The notes beneath the pieces are model-generated. The model ran no database searches and was not told the DNA's origin. It worked only from the letters and a program-made list of their open reading frames with translations. A stretch of 64,000 nt of DNA from assembly GCA_008692225.1 (NCBI GenBank), contig VICG01000006.1, positions 811,501-875,500 of the forward strand, in the 5' to 3' direction. Below, one piece after another: positions 46,356-58,333 of this stretch. Position 1 is the stretch's first letter; each line of letters begins with the position of its first letter. The stretch is from Monilinia fructicola (Eukaryota > Ascomycota > Leotiomycetes > Helotiales > Sclerotiniaceae). Position numbers and translations under genes: made by a program.

Positions 46356-48127
46356 GTACAGTAGATTTTGGATATACGTTTTCATATATTAAATCTTCGA
46401 AAAATCGTAACAAGTCAACGAATCTATTAATGCTCTGAAAACCTTATTGAATTAAAGGATAAACACCTAGAACCCTTGAAACCTTAAAACCGAAATACTA
46501 CAAAGTGTAGAAAGGACCTCGGGCATTAAAAGAATCCTTGTTTTGTCTCATTAATATATAAGGCTTATTTTATCTACACTCTGCTTTGGCATAAATCGGA
46601 TCTAACGATAGTTGTATAAGAACTACAAATTGTGCGAGTTAGAGCACAGAACTGAATTCTAAGTTCTAACAGACTTTAGTTTGCTTCTATTTATCGACGT
46701 TGCGTTGGTAAGGTTTTACAAACTAAAGAGGAAAAGAGCATAGTTGTAATGGTGTCATTCATATATTTATACTCCGTAGTAAAACTTTCACAAAAACTAT
46801 ACATGGAGCTATACTGCTTTTGCCATTCGGAATAGCCGACATTAGCGACGTTGACAGCGTCGCAGACGTTGCTGCCATTGTGAAATACTCTGCTAAATCA
46901 CCTAATCGTTACAATACTTGGCCTTCAACGGATGCAATAGTTCGCCCTTAACAGATACAATCATAAGGACGTTGTTCTCTGTACAGCCTACAAATTGGAA
47001 TCAAAACTATAGCTGTGGATAATTCATCGGTGGAATATGCTACGGGATAGCTAGCGTTCATGTTTCTTCGGTGTAAAACGTATTGTAGTATAAATTCAAA
47101 TTTGTGTGGCAATGTGTGCGTGGGCTGTTGAAGAAATTATAAATTGATCTTCTCGCTTATCTGGCCTAGCATCCACCCAAACCAATGCCAAGTACAGTTG
47201 AGTTAAAGTTCCGAGTGTGAGTTCGTCTACTGCATCGCATCCGCAGCCGAGATCTGTCGGGCCGTCCCCTTGTGCAAATCTTTTATTCCCAGACACTCAA
47301 GTCCTGGCGGTACTACTTGGCATTCTTGTCGAGGGCTTTTAAGGTGAGTTGATCTGCAGGGTCCTTTATATGTACTGTATTGAAGCAGTCACGCCACCCG
47401 GAAGTAAATTATATCACTTCTTTTTCGAAAGCGGAACTTTGAGAAATCGATGTTTCAATAGAAATCTCTGCAAAAATCTATTATATGGGCTTTATCGTAT
47501 CAGCGTACTGATGTGAGGACTTTCTGGCGGCACGGGTAGTAATCCAACAGGCTTAGGAACGATGTTTATGAATGCTCAGGATACATACATGACCAGGTAG
47601 CATGGTGTACGAGGATGTACCTGCAGAGTACCTAGGTACACTTCAACCAGAAGTAGCTACTAGGGACCTCCAGGGCTACCTAGGTAGTATGGTATCGGCC
47701 TGGAAAACCCTTAGCCGTATTTGGTATTCTGCCGCCTTCATGTTCAAAGGCGGTGAACGTCATCCCTTTGGAAGTTTGGTAACCGTTGCATACCGGAAAT
47801 ATAAGAACCAGAAACTCCAGGGCTGCCCTTATCCCTACCTAGGTAGTCGATGATCATCTCCGTACTCTGTCTGTACTGTATGGATGGATGGATGTAACTT
47901 CCAAAAAGTGGTTGTTCCAAAAGAGCAGGAAGGAAGGAGTGAGGGTGTAAAATTTTTCAGACATGCAACAAAGTCTTTTGTGTGCGGAATTCACCGCCTT
48001 CTTGGCAGTACGTTGTTTTGCCAGAAGGCGGTGACCCACTTGCATTCCTTGGAGAGCTTTGCAGGTTCCAAGGTTCCATTTTAACACCTGGGCAGTCGCC
48101 ATACTCGCTCACTCGCTCACTCCAACC

Positions 48128-49164
48128 ATGTCAGAAGAAGCTTCTCCGCCCACATCTCTCATTCGAGATTTCAAGTTCGATCGTCTCCTCAACCAAGGTA
48201 TACCTACTCTCACATCCAATCCACTTTCCTCACACCCCACCTAACTTTCTCCCATACAGATCAAGCTGGACGCCGTTCTGTTCTCTGCGGTCATATCAAT
48301 TCCAAGCCATGCCTCTTAATTCTTGAACGCGCTCCATTCCCAACATCCTCAACCTATCTATCCTCCCTTCCCACAGCTCTCCAATCTCTCGAAAACCTCG
48401 GCGCAAACGATATTTACTTCTGGTATCTGGCCAACAATGGCCCTTCGCAAACAACTGAACCTACCGATTTAAAGATAAACCTCATATATCCATGTACAGA
48501 ACAGCACATTAAGAAATATAGCAAGCAAGGAGTTCGTGTGGTAACTGAAACGCCCCAAATTTACAATGAGAAGATACGCCCATATATGCAGGCGAAACGA
48601 GACGGGGGTCGATTGAATTGGGTCTTCAATATAATAGAAGGAAAGACCGAGGTAGAGGATGTGATCTATAGAACTCCGCAGGGTCGAGATGGAGACGAAG
48701 GATTTCTGTTACTGCCAGACTTGAATTGGGACCGAAAGACGATGGAAGGACTTCATTTATTGGGACTAGTAGAAAGAAGAGACATATGGAGTTTGAGAGA
48801 TTTGAAGAAGAAACACATAAAGTGGTTAAGGGATATGAGACAAAAGTTTTTGGAAGCTACAGTAAAATCATATGAGGGATTGGAGGAAGACCAGTTGAAG
48901 TTGTACGTGCATTATCAACCAACGTACTATCACTTCCATGTGCATATTGTACATGTCGCATTGGAGGCCGGCGCAACACAAGCAACTGGAAAAGCAATCG
49001 GGCTGGAGAGTATAATCGAGCAATTGGAGAACATGGAGGGAGACGAGGAGACGGGGATGGATAAAGTGTCCTTGAATTACACTGTTGGGGAAGCGAGTGA
49101 ATTATGGACAGACATATTCGAGCCTATCAAGACTGATGGTAAAGCTTCTCAACGGCCAAAATAA
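48128..49164 (+). CDS. Scavenger mRNA-decapping enzyme DcpS
   Basis: Two exons (48128-48197, 48260-49164) join in frame to 324 aa. The C-terminal HIT-type motif lies in HYQPTYYHFHVHIVHV, with the histidine triad H248-x-H250-x-H252 and the central His as predicted nucleophile. FLLLPDLNWDRKTMEGLHLL and IWSLRDLKKKHIKWLRDM are conserved DcpS segments in the middle. The enzyme hydrolyses the m7GpppN caps left after 3'-to-5' mRNA decay, releasing m7GMP; yeast homologues are Dcs1 and Dcs2. The intron has a GTATAC donor and a CTAAC branch site. The last 13 codons including stop (49127-49164) overlap the coding end of the GILT-like gene on the opposite strand. Confidence 0.93.
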
Positions 49165-50095
49165 GATCATTAGGTTCAGACCCTCCAGGACAATCCGTCC
49201 ACTTCCTCCCATCACGTATACAGAAGATTTCCTCGTTGAGCCTGACCGTGCAAGACTTAGTGACGCCGGCCTATAATTGTTGGTTAACATGGGGCTTTCT
49301 GGCAGGAGTAAACACTTGATCTTCACACATACCTCAGTACTCCTCCTAACACTATCTCTCAACATTCCCATACCATACCCTCCGTCATCCTGAACTGTGC
49401 AAGCGTTAAGTTTGTCGAAATCCATCCCATGCTCTAATGCACAATCCTCCACTAAGCTTCTATCTGGAATATCCTTATAATCTCTGGTAAGGCACATCGT
49501 AAAGCCCAAATAAATTTTAGGATCAGGGTATAGCGAGGCGGAACACAGCTCAAGGATATTTCCCATACATTCTTGCGGACCATGCTTGCAAGCTACCCCG
49601 TCATTGTCCGTAGGTCTGCAAAAGAATGCCCATTAGCTCTTTGGAAGGGATTCCCGAAGATGAGGGAAACTTACGCGCCGATGAATGAGAGCGTAAAGTT
49701 TACTTTATCATATACTCTCTGCATTGCCGGCAATACCATCATCTTCAAACAGTCCTAAAACTCATTAGACATGTCCGATAACTCCAGCAAATGGCTAGAC
49801 AAACCTGTGCATCCGGACATTTGCTCATAATATGAGCCTCCAATGGTATAGTTTTATGATCGGATACAGATACCAAATCTGACATGCACGGCCTCGTTTC
49901 CGCACCATATTCCATGAGCAGAGCATGGAAATGTGTAGTCCAAAGGCAATACAATAGCATGGCTGCCAGAAACCCAAAAGCTATGGGCCTTGCTTTTCGT
50001 GCTGGTGGTCCAGTCAACATTCTTTCTGTCCTCTTCTCGTTGTCCATCCCGTTATTTTCTAAATCGGTATTGATCATAGATAAGGAATCCTTCAT
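49127..50095 (-). CDS. GILT-family thiol reductase, membrane-anchored
   Basis: Four exons (50095-49805, 49754-49675, 49615-49333, 49270-49127) join in frame to 265 aa. A single hydrophobic segment at residues 37-61 after a basic stretch predicts a signal anchor. The active-site region is SKCPDAQ-DCL, split by intron 1, with Cys93 and Cys99. CKHGPQECMGNILELC is the GILT signature (C-x-H-G-x2-E-C). CALEHGMDFDKLNAC matches the conserved C-terminal pair, and KSCTVRLNEEIFCIRDG and WTDCPGG complete the family pattern. GILT enzymes reduce disulfides in acidic compartments of animals; the role of fungal members is less clear. The two Cys are spaced CX5C instead of the animal CXXC, so redox chemistry may differ. 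Its final 12 codons and stop overlap the DcpS gene on the other strand. Confidence 0.88.
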
Positions 50096-50859
50096 TTTGA
50101 TGGATCCATGGAAGTGAGTGCCGATTAAATAATGATTGAAGCTTCCAGGTTGAATGAGCGCATTCGCATTCGAATTCCCGATAAAGGTTCGGAATATCTA
50201 CGGCTAAATCTTAGGTAAGACGATCTTTTACAAAGCAGCCAGCCAGTCACAAATAGGAGTTATCGGGTAGAGAAGAGAGTACAAGCGCAACCTTGGAGGT
50301 ACAAGTACATCCATCCATCCATCCATCCTTCCTTCTTCTTCTGCCCCCTCCTTGTTGTATATGCCTGCATGCTTTGATCATGACAACCATATATAGGAGA
50401 TCCATGGATATATTATGTATATACGGAGTATCTCTCTCTCTATTCTTTTAACCTGTACCTAGGTAGACTCAATCCTTTCCAGAATCAACCCATTTTGAGA
50501 TATGGATCCGTAAGCTATCGTCAAATTATGAAGGAAAGCATTAATAACACAACAAACAAACATCATATATAATGATAATATCATTCACTGTGTCATAAGG
50601 TCACACCTTAGCTTTTGTGGTCGTGGCTGTACTTCTCATTCACTCATTTAAATGACATAAACACATACCTAGGTATAGCTAGATTCCTCATCTTCCTCAA
50701 AACTCTCTTTACAAACCAACAAGATTTGATCTTTGGTAAACATACACATTATCGGTCTACACAACAACAAGGTTGCATTCATCAAAAAGAGAAAAAGCAT
50801 TCCTTCATCCATATCACATTGTCACTGATCAGCTGGTGTCAGCTCGCTTATTGAACATC
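50096..50859. other. Divergent promoter region, GILT-like and hexokinase-like genes
   Basis: Contains a CATC microsatellite (about 50308-50329), TACGGAGTA (50422) and ACCTAGGT palindromes (50457, 50667). No gene seen. Confidence 0.6.
50308..50329 (+). repeat. CATC microsatellite
   Basis: About five CATC units followed by CTTC units, in the divergent promoter region. Confidence 0.8.
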
Positions 50860-52566
50860 ATGACTTCCCCAAAGACGATTTTAGATGAATTCCTTCAGCC
50901 TCTGGATATAGATATCAACAAAGTGCATGCATTAGCTAAAAGTCTTTGTGAAACATTCACGCAGTTGTCAAAGGAATCCACAACTCAGTTCTTAGCAACA
51001 CCTGTGTTCGAAGAGGTGCTGAGACCAGAGGTAGAGGGGAAAGGTAGATATTTGGCAATTGACATGTAAGGTTCCGAACTTATCATCTTATAGGACCGTT
51101 TAGAACTAATAAAACCCAGTGGAGGATCAAATTTGAGAGTTGGGTTTGTCGAGGTATTTGGTAGCACTACTCAAGATGGTTTTACATCACCAGGCAAAGT
51201 CAATAGGGTACTTGAGAAGTCGTGGAAAATTGGTGAAACGCACAAATGCAACAATGCAGAAGAGCTATTTTTATGGATAGGCATGTGTATTGCGGAAGTT
51301 GTTCAGGATGGGATGGATAAATGGGGTTTGCAGCTACCCTCTGAACTATCCATGGGTGTTACATTCAGTTTTCCAATCAAGTTTGATACCCACTTTCCAA
51401 TGTTCAAAAACGCTCCCTAACAAGATCCAAATAGGCAGACTTCGTTGGACATGGCAATCATAAGCTCTATGGGAAAAGGATTTTCGATTCCCTCTGATCT
51501 CAATCTTGGTCAACAGCTCCTAAAAGGCTACGAAACATCAACTGCATCCAAACCCCATCTCCCCCGCATCAATATTACCGCTATAGTAAATGACTGCGTC
51601 GCTACTCTTATCTTCTTTTCGCACCAACATCGCCATACCCCTCACCAAAAAGCCGCCATGGGCCTAATCGTCGGCACCGGCTGTAATGCTACCATCCCCC
51701 TTTCTATTTCCAAACTACACTCCTCCAAATATTCCGCCCATACCCTCGAGCTCGGCGAGCCCAAACAAAAGGACATAAAGATGACCGTCAACACCGAATG
51801 GTCCATCAACGGCACAGCACCCCCCCTGTACGCCCTTAACTTTATCACAAAATGGGATTCCATCCTCGACACCAACAGCGACAACCCCGGCTTCATGCCC
51901 TTCGAATACATGACCGGGGGCAAATATCTCGGCGAACTATGCCGCCTGATAATCTTGGATTATTTCACGACCAGCCTCCGGATCCCCCCGGAATCCCTGC
52001 CTCTCGTGCTCCGCGAGCAAAATGCTCTCGATGCAAGTGTTCTGGCTCGAGTAGGCAGAGAAGATCTCCTATGTCACCCTCTTGATCTCACGATGCCCTT
52101 CCCTATAGATCCCACGACCGGCAAGTCTGCGAAATGGGTTCCAGAATGGGCTCATGCCGTTGTGACCATCACCAAGAAAGTCGAGGTCCGTTCCGCGGGC
52201 ATGGTAGCTGCGGCCATTGTCGGCCTGCTCGCTGCAGCCGATGAGATCTGCCTCCCGTCCTCCCGGCCCTCCTCCTCACCAAGCTCGAAAATCCTCGCGG
52301 CACAACCCAGAGCAAGGCAAGCACGATTCACCCAAGAATCAGGCCAGGTCAAAGAACTGCTCGTAGGGTATACGGGCTCCTGTATCTCTCACTTCCAGGA
52401 CTACCTCGCTGACTGTCAGGCCTTTCTCGATGACATCCTGCGTCAGGAATTCGGCCCCGACAAGGGAGGTAGAAGAATCATCCTCGAAGCATGTGTGGAT
52501 GGCAGCATCATTGGCGCTGGTCTCCTGGCGGCGACGGTGGAATGTAGAGAGAGAGAGAAGTCGTGA
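50860..52566 (+). CDS. Hexokinase-family protein (possibly regulatory)
   Basis: Three exons (50860-51065, 51120-51380, 51435-52566) join in frame to 532 aa. Phosphate-1 loop LAIDIGGSNLRVG is split by intron 1. GVTFSFPIKQTSLDMA matches the sugar-binding region. INITAIVNDCVATLI contains the catalytic-base position Asp209. LIVGTGCNATI is phosphate-2, VNTEWS replaces the usual INxEWGAFD, and NPGFMPFEYMTGGKYLGEL and EACVDGSIIGAG are sugar and adenosine contacts. Several substitutions at normally invariant sites (GTGxNGxY to GTGCNATI, EWGAF to EWSIN) resemble the atypical fungal hexokinases HxkC/HxkD(XprF) of Aspergillus, described as regulatory and non-catalytic. The catalytic Asp is nevertheless kept, so activity cannot be excluded. 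A Ser/Pro-rich insert (about SSRPSSSPSSK) precedes the last domain. Confidence 0.88.
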
Positions 52567-53207
52567 GCAGAGGCTTTGGCTGCAGAGGATCCACGGGCGG
52601 AGACTAAGTTGCATGGCATGGTAGGTTGATTCAAGCAGGGTTTTGAGCACGTTTTGATGCGTGGATGCGGTTGGAGGGTGGGGGAAGAAAAAGTGGGTGA
52701 AGAGGGGATGGGTGCTGCATGCGTGGATCGATGGGTTTTTCATGGAGAAATGGAGTACAGAGAGCATGGAAATGAGCACTTACATTGGCTTTGAGACAGA
52801 CAGACAGACAGACAGGCAGACAGGCAGACAGACAGACAGACAGGCAGGCAGGCAGGCAGACAAGAGGGTACGCACACACACATATCTGGATATGTGGAGT
52901 GTTTGAAATGAGGAAAAGGTGCAACAAGCATCACTTCATCATGATAGGTAGACAAACCGACAGACGGTATAGATAGACAGGTAGACCCTAGGAAACACAG
53001 CACTCACCTACTAAGAACGTCGCAAGACATCCATCCCTGGTGCCAGAGAATCCAAACCGAAAAATGGGGATATCATACAAATTGCATTTATCTTATTCCT
53101 TGCTCGCCATGCTCGGCTTTCTAAGTTTTCCCAAGCCTAAATCAATCATGCCCATGCCATTCATTAGGGACAATGTCTCCATATAATACAAATTTCCCTT
53201 CGCCATC
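52567..53207. other. Convergent spacer between hexokinase-like and CDC5 genes
   Basis: Holds the CAGA/CAGG tract; both strands carry repeat-derived frames only. Confidence 0.6.
52797..52862 (+). repeat. CAGA/CAGG microsatellite
   Basis: About 16 four-base units alternating between CAGA and CAGG. Confidence 0.9.
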
Positions 53208-55614
53208 TCAAGGAAGCCCATGCAACAACCCATTTGTCAACTCTGTCAGCTCTTCTTTCCTCTGCCTGTACAATTCCTGAGCTTCTCTTTCCCTCTTACT
53301 GACGAAACCCACCCTCTCTCTCAAGTCTTCCAACCTTCTCGAAATTGCTACATCTTCTGAAATCTGCAACGTTTTGAAAGCATCTAATGAATAACTAGCT
53401 TTCGATAGGGCATCGGCTGCTTCGCCGATTTTTTGACGTAGCATTTTGGCTCTTTGTTGGTAACCTCCAAGATGGAGGGCAAGTTTCTTTTCGGATTTGT
53501 TGCCCTTTTCAGCGGTAGCGACGATGGATTCTTGAACATTCTGTGCGGTTGTTAGTGATTAGAAAAATGAGACTGGGAAATTTGAAGCTTACATCGAAAG
53601 CATCTAGTAGCATCTGACGCTCATCGATTTCATCGTCAGAATCATATCCACTCAATCCAGGTAATAATGAAGACTTATGGGCATCATCCCATGCCACCCT
53701 GAAAGCATCCGATCCCTGCTCTACCAAGTCTCGAGGAACCTCCATCAATAATTGTAATCGTGCTTGCGAAAGAGCATCATCCTCAAACACTTCGATGGCT
53801 TTAGGGGTACCCTTGACCTTAGCTCCAGGGATGGGGTACTTGAGCGCGTCGTTTGCAATCAACAAAGCTGCTTCTCTTTCGATAGAGCCTTCAATCGTGT
53901 CATCAATATTCGCCATAGTTTTCATTAACGAATTGATGTCGATGACTGATGGACGAGGTAGCCCTCTTTGTAAGACTTGTGTTCGTCTCTTGAATTCTAA
54001 TTGTTCTTGAGCCTCGCGGATCTGGCGATTTCTTCTATCCCTCAACTCTGCATCTTCTTCAGATAATTCTTCAACACCAAGATTCTCTTGTTGCTCTTCA
54101 GGTAGTTCTAACTCCCACTCGGTATCCTTTGGCTTAGGCAAAGATGCAAGACCAGCTCTCAATGAATTCTTGAGGGTTATATCCCTTAATTTGAGGTCTT
54201 GAGGTGTTCTCCCAACTAACTCCATCTCCCCATCTGCATTTAACGCGAAACTATCTCGAGGAGTTCGCATCGGCGTGGCTCCTACACTATTTCTTGCAGG
54301 GGTTGCGCCAATGCCATTCGCACGGAAAGGGGTTGCCATAGGATTAGGCGTTTCCATTTGTTGCCTTCGAGGAGTAACACCATCAAAGCCAGTACTTCCA
54401 GACCCTTCATGTAGAGGTGTATTTTCACCACCTAGAAGTGATGATTGCGTCTCGGTAAGAGCTCTGATATTTCGAATCTCGTTAGCGATATGGTCCTCTT
54501 GTGCTGGAGCCCGGGGCGTTCGAATTGGTGCTCCGCTATTGATGGTTGAATATGTGTTAACAAGTCCTCTTGTTGCGTCGTTTTCGCTCGACCTCGCCAT
54601 TATGTTGGCCCTCTCCCCAATCATACCCATCTTCACAATTTCTTCAAGCTCCCCTTCACCAACCTGAGGTGCCGGTAATACTAATGCACGCCTCTTACTA
54701 CTCTGTTCCGCTTCTCGAATTTTTTGCATTTGCCCCGCCTTCATAGCAGCTTGGTATGATGCTGATGGAGCATTTTTATCATTCTTCTGACGCTTCTGGT
54801 CCGGGTTGTCATCTTGTTCCCCTTTGCGCTTGATCGCGAGTTGCTGTTTTCGTGGATCAAAAGCGGCTCTCTGCTTCTCATTTTGTATAGATTCATCCCC
54901 AGTATCGTAAAACCCAGGAGCCGGCGCTTTTTCGAAAGGTATGTCGGCATTATAGTCCATCATTCCTTTCTTCTTGTTGACTACCTTGATATTAATGCCG
55001 GCAGTTTTAAGCTCTCTTCGCTTCTGTAACACGGCCAACCTCCTCGACTCTTCCAGTTGACGTTCACGAGCCTTCCTCTTTGCTTTTTTACCCTGTGTAT
55101 TTGCCAAGCGAGCACGAGCTTCGCTCAGCATTTCCTTCTCGTCCTCATCTAAATCAACGGTATCTGGTCTCGCAGGTTTTGATTCCGGATCTGGGTCGAC
55201 TTCGCCGGGTCGCAATCGTCGCACATCATCCGCAGATGGTGCTTTTGTCTCCCCTCCATCAGGTCCACCCAGTCCAAATTCTCCAGCTTCCTTTTGTTCC
55301 GCTTCATCGAGTAATTTCTGATACCTCTCCAGGCACTGGGTCGCTGTCCGTCCAACAATAGGAGCAATAGTTCGCCATTGTGTTGGCATCAATTTCGCCA
55401 AATGCAATAACTTTTCATCCTCCTCCTTACTCCATTCGATTTTTCGAATACCTGGGTCCAGCCATTCGCTCCATCTTGCTTTACATTGCTTCGGTGTCTT
55501 TCTTGCGAGAAGTGAGGAAACTCGAGCCCATTGATTCAAACCATATTTCGAAACACTTGCTTTTAAAATTTCATCTTCGATATTAGTCCAAACTCCACCT
55601 TTGACGACAGGCAT
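53208..55614 (-). CDS. CEF1: Pre-mRNA splicing factor Cdc5/Cef1
   Basis: Two exons (55614-53593, 53540-53208) join in frame to 784 aa. The protein begins [17 protein letters not shown] and contains two Myb repeats over about residues 5-105 ([20 protein letters not shown] and [19 protein letters not shown]), the Cdc5 signature. A basic helical region follows ([20 protein letters not shown]) with GFYDTGDE, then low-complexity linkers and the conserved C-terminal domain ([13 protein letters not shown], coiled coil to the end). Cdc5/Cef1 is a core member of the Prp19 complex in the active spliceosome. The ATG at 55614 is chosen because the conserved protein starts there; the frame reaches an upstream ATG at 55743 but that extension is not conserved-looking. 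The terminal 53-nt intron (53541-53592) has a GTAAGC donor and ACAG acceptor. Confidence 0.94.
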
Positions 55615-56302
55615 ATTGGCGCGTGAGGTTGTTGATCTTGTCTTGCCTTGTCTCTGGTTGATGTTAAGTCGCCTGGAAGCTGGAATCGCGAGAAATAAAT
55701 ATTGGGACCTTGTCAAATCACTAGCGCGAGATTCGGATGACACTCACGTGATGTTTGCATTCAACTTTTGACGTCGGTGATCATCATCCTCCAGCCTCAT
55801 CAGCTTGAATTTCTACGGCTTAATGACGGCGATACGAATTAATGCACAAACGTTGATTAGTGTCTTCAAATGTTCTAGAACTCCCGTGTTTCCTTAAATA
55901 CCGTATGTTTTTTATGCTGCTGCCAGCTACTCATCGAACCATACGGTAACAGTACGTATGTCGGTAGTCAACGCCGTATATCTATTGCTTCAGGAGTTCA
56001 GGTCTAGAATACCAGTTCCCAGTGGCTTAGGTATGCAGGTATCAATGATTCTCTCAATGACGACGCAGTTCACTCGAGCTGAGACATTATACATTCCTCA
56101 AGTATCATGCTACATTTCATTTCAGTGCCAAGTTAAAAATACTAAAGTTTATATTTTAAGGATAACGTTATATAGTTGACAGTTAACTCGATTGATGAGT
56201 TTTTTCCCTCCCCTAGTGTTTATGAAACGAGTGTAGCATTGCGCCTAGGCTCAAGAGTAAAACAGAACTCCATCCACAACTCCATAATCATTTCAAAGCC
56301 AC
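55615..56302. other. Spacer upstream of CDC5
   Basis: Presumed CDC5 promoter plus the 3' flank of the secreted-protein gene. No supported gene. Confidence 0.55.
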
Positions 56303-57125
56303 TCAAAAGTATATCGGCGTTGGAGAGCAAACAAAAGCCGTTGTAGTGGTTGGTACATCCGCCTCCACTGTGGTCGTAAATGATACAACAGGACCTAGAC
56401 CCCCGATGTATTTGATGCTCAAAGTGTCACAACCCGCACAGTCCACACTACTTGTGGCCGTCACAGTAGATGGGAAGATTGTTTTTGTAGGTCCAAGAAT
56501 GAATTGTTTGAAGCGGGTGAGGGTAGATGTGCATGGAATGTCGGTACTTTGGTATCTCTTAGTTGGGGGCAATTGAGGACCGCCTGGGTTATAGGATAGC
56601 GGTGTGGCCCCTGCAGTGACAGTCACCGTCGTCAGATCTGTGGCACATCCTGTTTGGCATTTTGCGCATGCACCTGGGACGGTAATGGTAGGAGTTGCTT
56701 TGCAACATGTGTCACTTGGTGGAACAGTTATCGTGGTGGTTGAGAGAAGAATGCACAATGGGACTGGGCCGCAGGTAGCAGGGTTGAAGGTCTTTGTTCC
56801 CGAGCATGCTATTGTATTGTCAGTTTGACTGATACGGATTTAGGAAACTGGGGTAATAATATACGGAATGAGCTTTGAGTCGTGGTCAGTGTGCGGGTGT
56901 AGCAGGAATGAAGAACAGTTTGGACCGTTGAGATGGTAGTGATGTATGTGGTTGTTATCAAGCTTGGAGCACAAGTTTCAGAGCGATGTTTAAGGGCTTC
57001 TGGGAGACAGTAGATACTCTGACTAAAAGAAGTGTAAGTATTTATTCATCTCAGAGCGATAAGAACTCAGGGACTGCTTACACTGCACCTAACAATAGAA
57101 TGCCGAAGGTATAAAGATGATTCAT
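56303..57125 (-). CDS. Small secreted Thr/Ser/Cys-rich protein
   Basis: Three exons (57125-57082, 57022-56865, 56808-56303) join in frame to 235 aa. MNHLYTFGILLLGAV is a likely signal peptide ending near the first intron. The mature part is rich in Thr, Ser, Pro and Val with about 16 Cys in spaced pairs (CCKATPTITVPGACAKCQTGC, trimmed here to its Cys pattern CC-x11-C-x2-C-x3-C). Repeated TTTITV/TTVTVT strings suit O-glycosylated cell-wall or extracellular proteins. I do not recognise a defined family, and no GPI-type hydrophobic tail is visible. Intron 2 (56809-56864) uses a GTATAT donor and gives an in-frame join; without it the frame stops at once. Roles such as adhesin or effector are possible but not shown. 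Confidence 0.6.
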
Positions 57126-58333
57126 AATGAGAGCCTTAGTTTGAAATGTTTCGCTCCGTAAAAGTTATGAGACCTATCGTCTTGGATTAACTTTGGGATG
57201 AATATGAAGAAAGGGCAACAATATATATATTATGTTGTGATCAATAGCATGGAGAGAAGATGATAGATATATGTATCATCAGCTTATTCCTTCCACGAAT
57301 TATCCCTAGCTACCGCGTGGAATGGATCATCACATTCATTAATTTAACTGGGAAATACATATATATGCAACGAGAAAACAAACTTACGTACCTGGAAACT
57401 GTTGGCGTAGTTTACGTATCTTCATTTGCAAGCTGTTTTGATATCTCCAGCTACATAAATATCAAATTTCATCTTCATTTCGCTTAAAACATCAAGTTTT
57501 ATACTTGAATTAAGGTTCAAAATGAAAGTTGTTGATACTCAGGTACTTGAACTTCTAGGTACTAATTGGAGGCATATGCTAGGTACGTAATAAGTAGAAT
57601 AATAATAAGTAATTAGTATTTAGAGTTCAAACCCAGAAAAGCAAAATCAAAACTTGAAAAGCAAATTTCGAATTTTAAGCACAACGATTTTCAAATATTG
57701 ATTGAATTGGCCAATTGGTTTTGATTGGTTTGATTGATTCTCATCATTCTCGAACAAAGGTAATCAATCTATCAGCAGCGGCTTTTTCTTACCCCGAACT
57801 TGATCATCAGCTGAAAAGCTTGTACGATCTTGTCATGAGATCTTGATAAAGCTTATACGCACAATCTCGTATTCGACTGCATCGTATAACACAGAACGCG
57901 CTCATTACGATTCTTAGCCAATTTGAACGACCGAGATCGTTATGTAGGAATTAATGGAAGCTCGAACCGGTTGTGGAGGCTCAATGTCTCACGCATAAAC
58001 ATTCAGCCCTACAACGTGTGACTAGCAAAACCTTTTCTTAATTGTTGATGGTATCCATGTTTGTGTTCTTGCATGCTCTATATGATTCCTTCGTGTGAAA
58101 GGGAGAGTCTTCAGCTTACACTTCAATCATACATTGTCAGCCATTTCATTAGCCTCCAACGCCTTCTGTACTGCAACTCCCTCGCGCTGTTAAGAACAAA
58201 TTTGCCGAGAAATCCAAAGCCCCAAAAATACGTAACCCATCAGTCCACCCCACTGAAATGCAGCCGACACCCGAAGCCCCAGAATTAATGACGCAACCCA
58301 AAACCCGAGGCAAAAATCAGGTGTTTAAACCTA
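57126..58333. other. Spacer between secreted-protein and RPO41 genes
   Basis: AT-rich, with no recognisable gene. Contains TTGATTGG-type short repeats near 57705-57735. Frames at 57260-57487 and 58061-58288 show no protein character. Confidence 0.55.

Larger units (their letters stand above)
45195..48127. other. Divergent gene-poor region with palindromes and a MITE-like end
   Basis: About 2.9 kb. A (TTG)n tract lies directly upstream of the MFS gene. TACTCCGTA (45942, 46770) and ACCTAGGT (46068, 47630, 47678, 47837) palindromes are concentrated here. A terminus related to the 8689 MITE begins at 46314 and is followed by AT-rich sequence. No supported gene. Confidence 0.6.
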
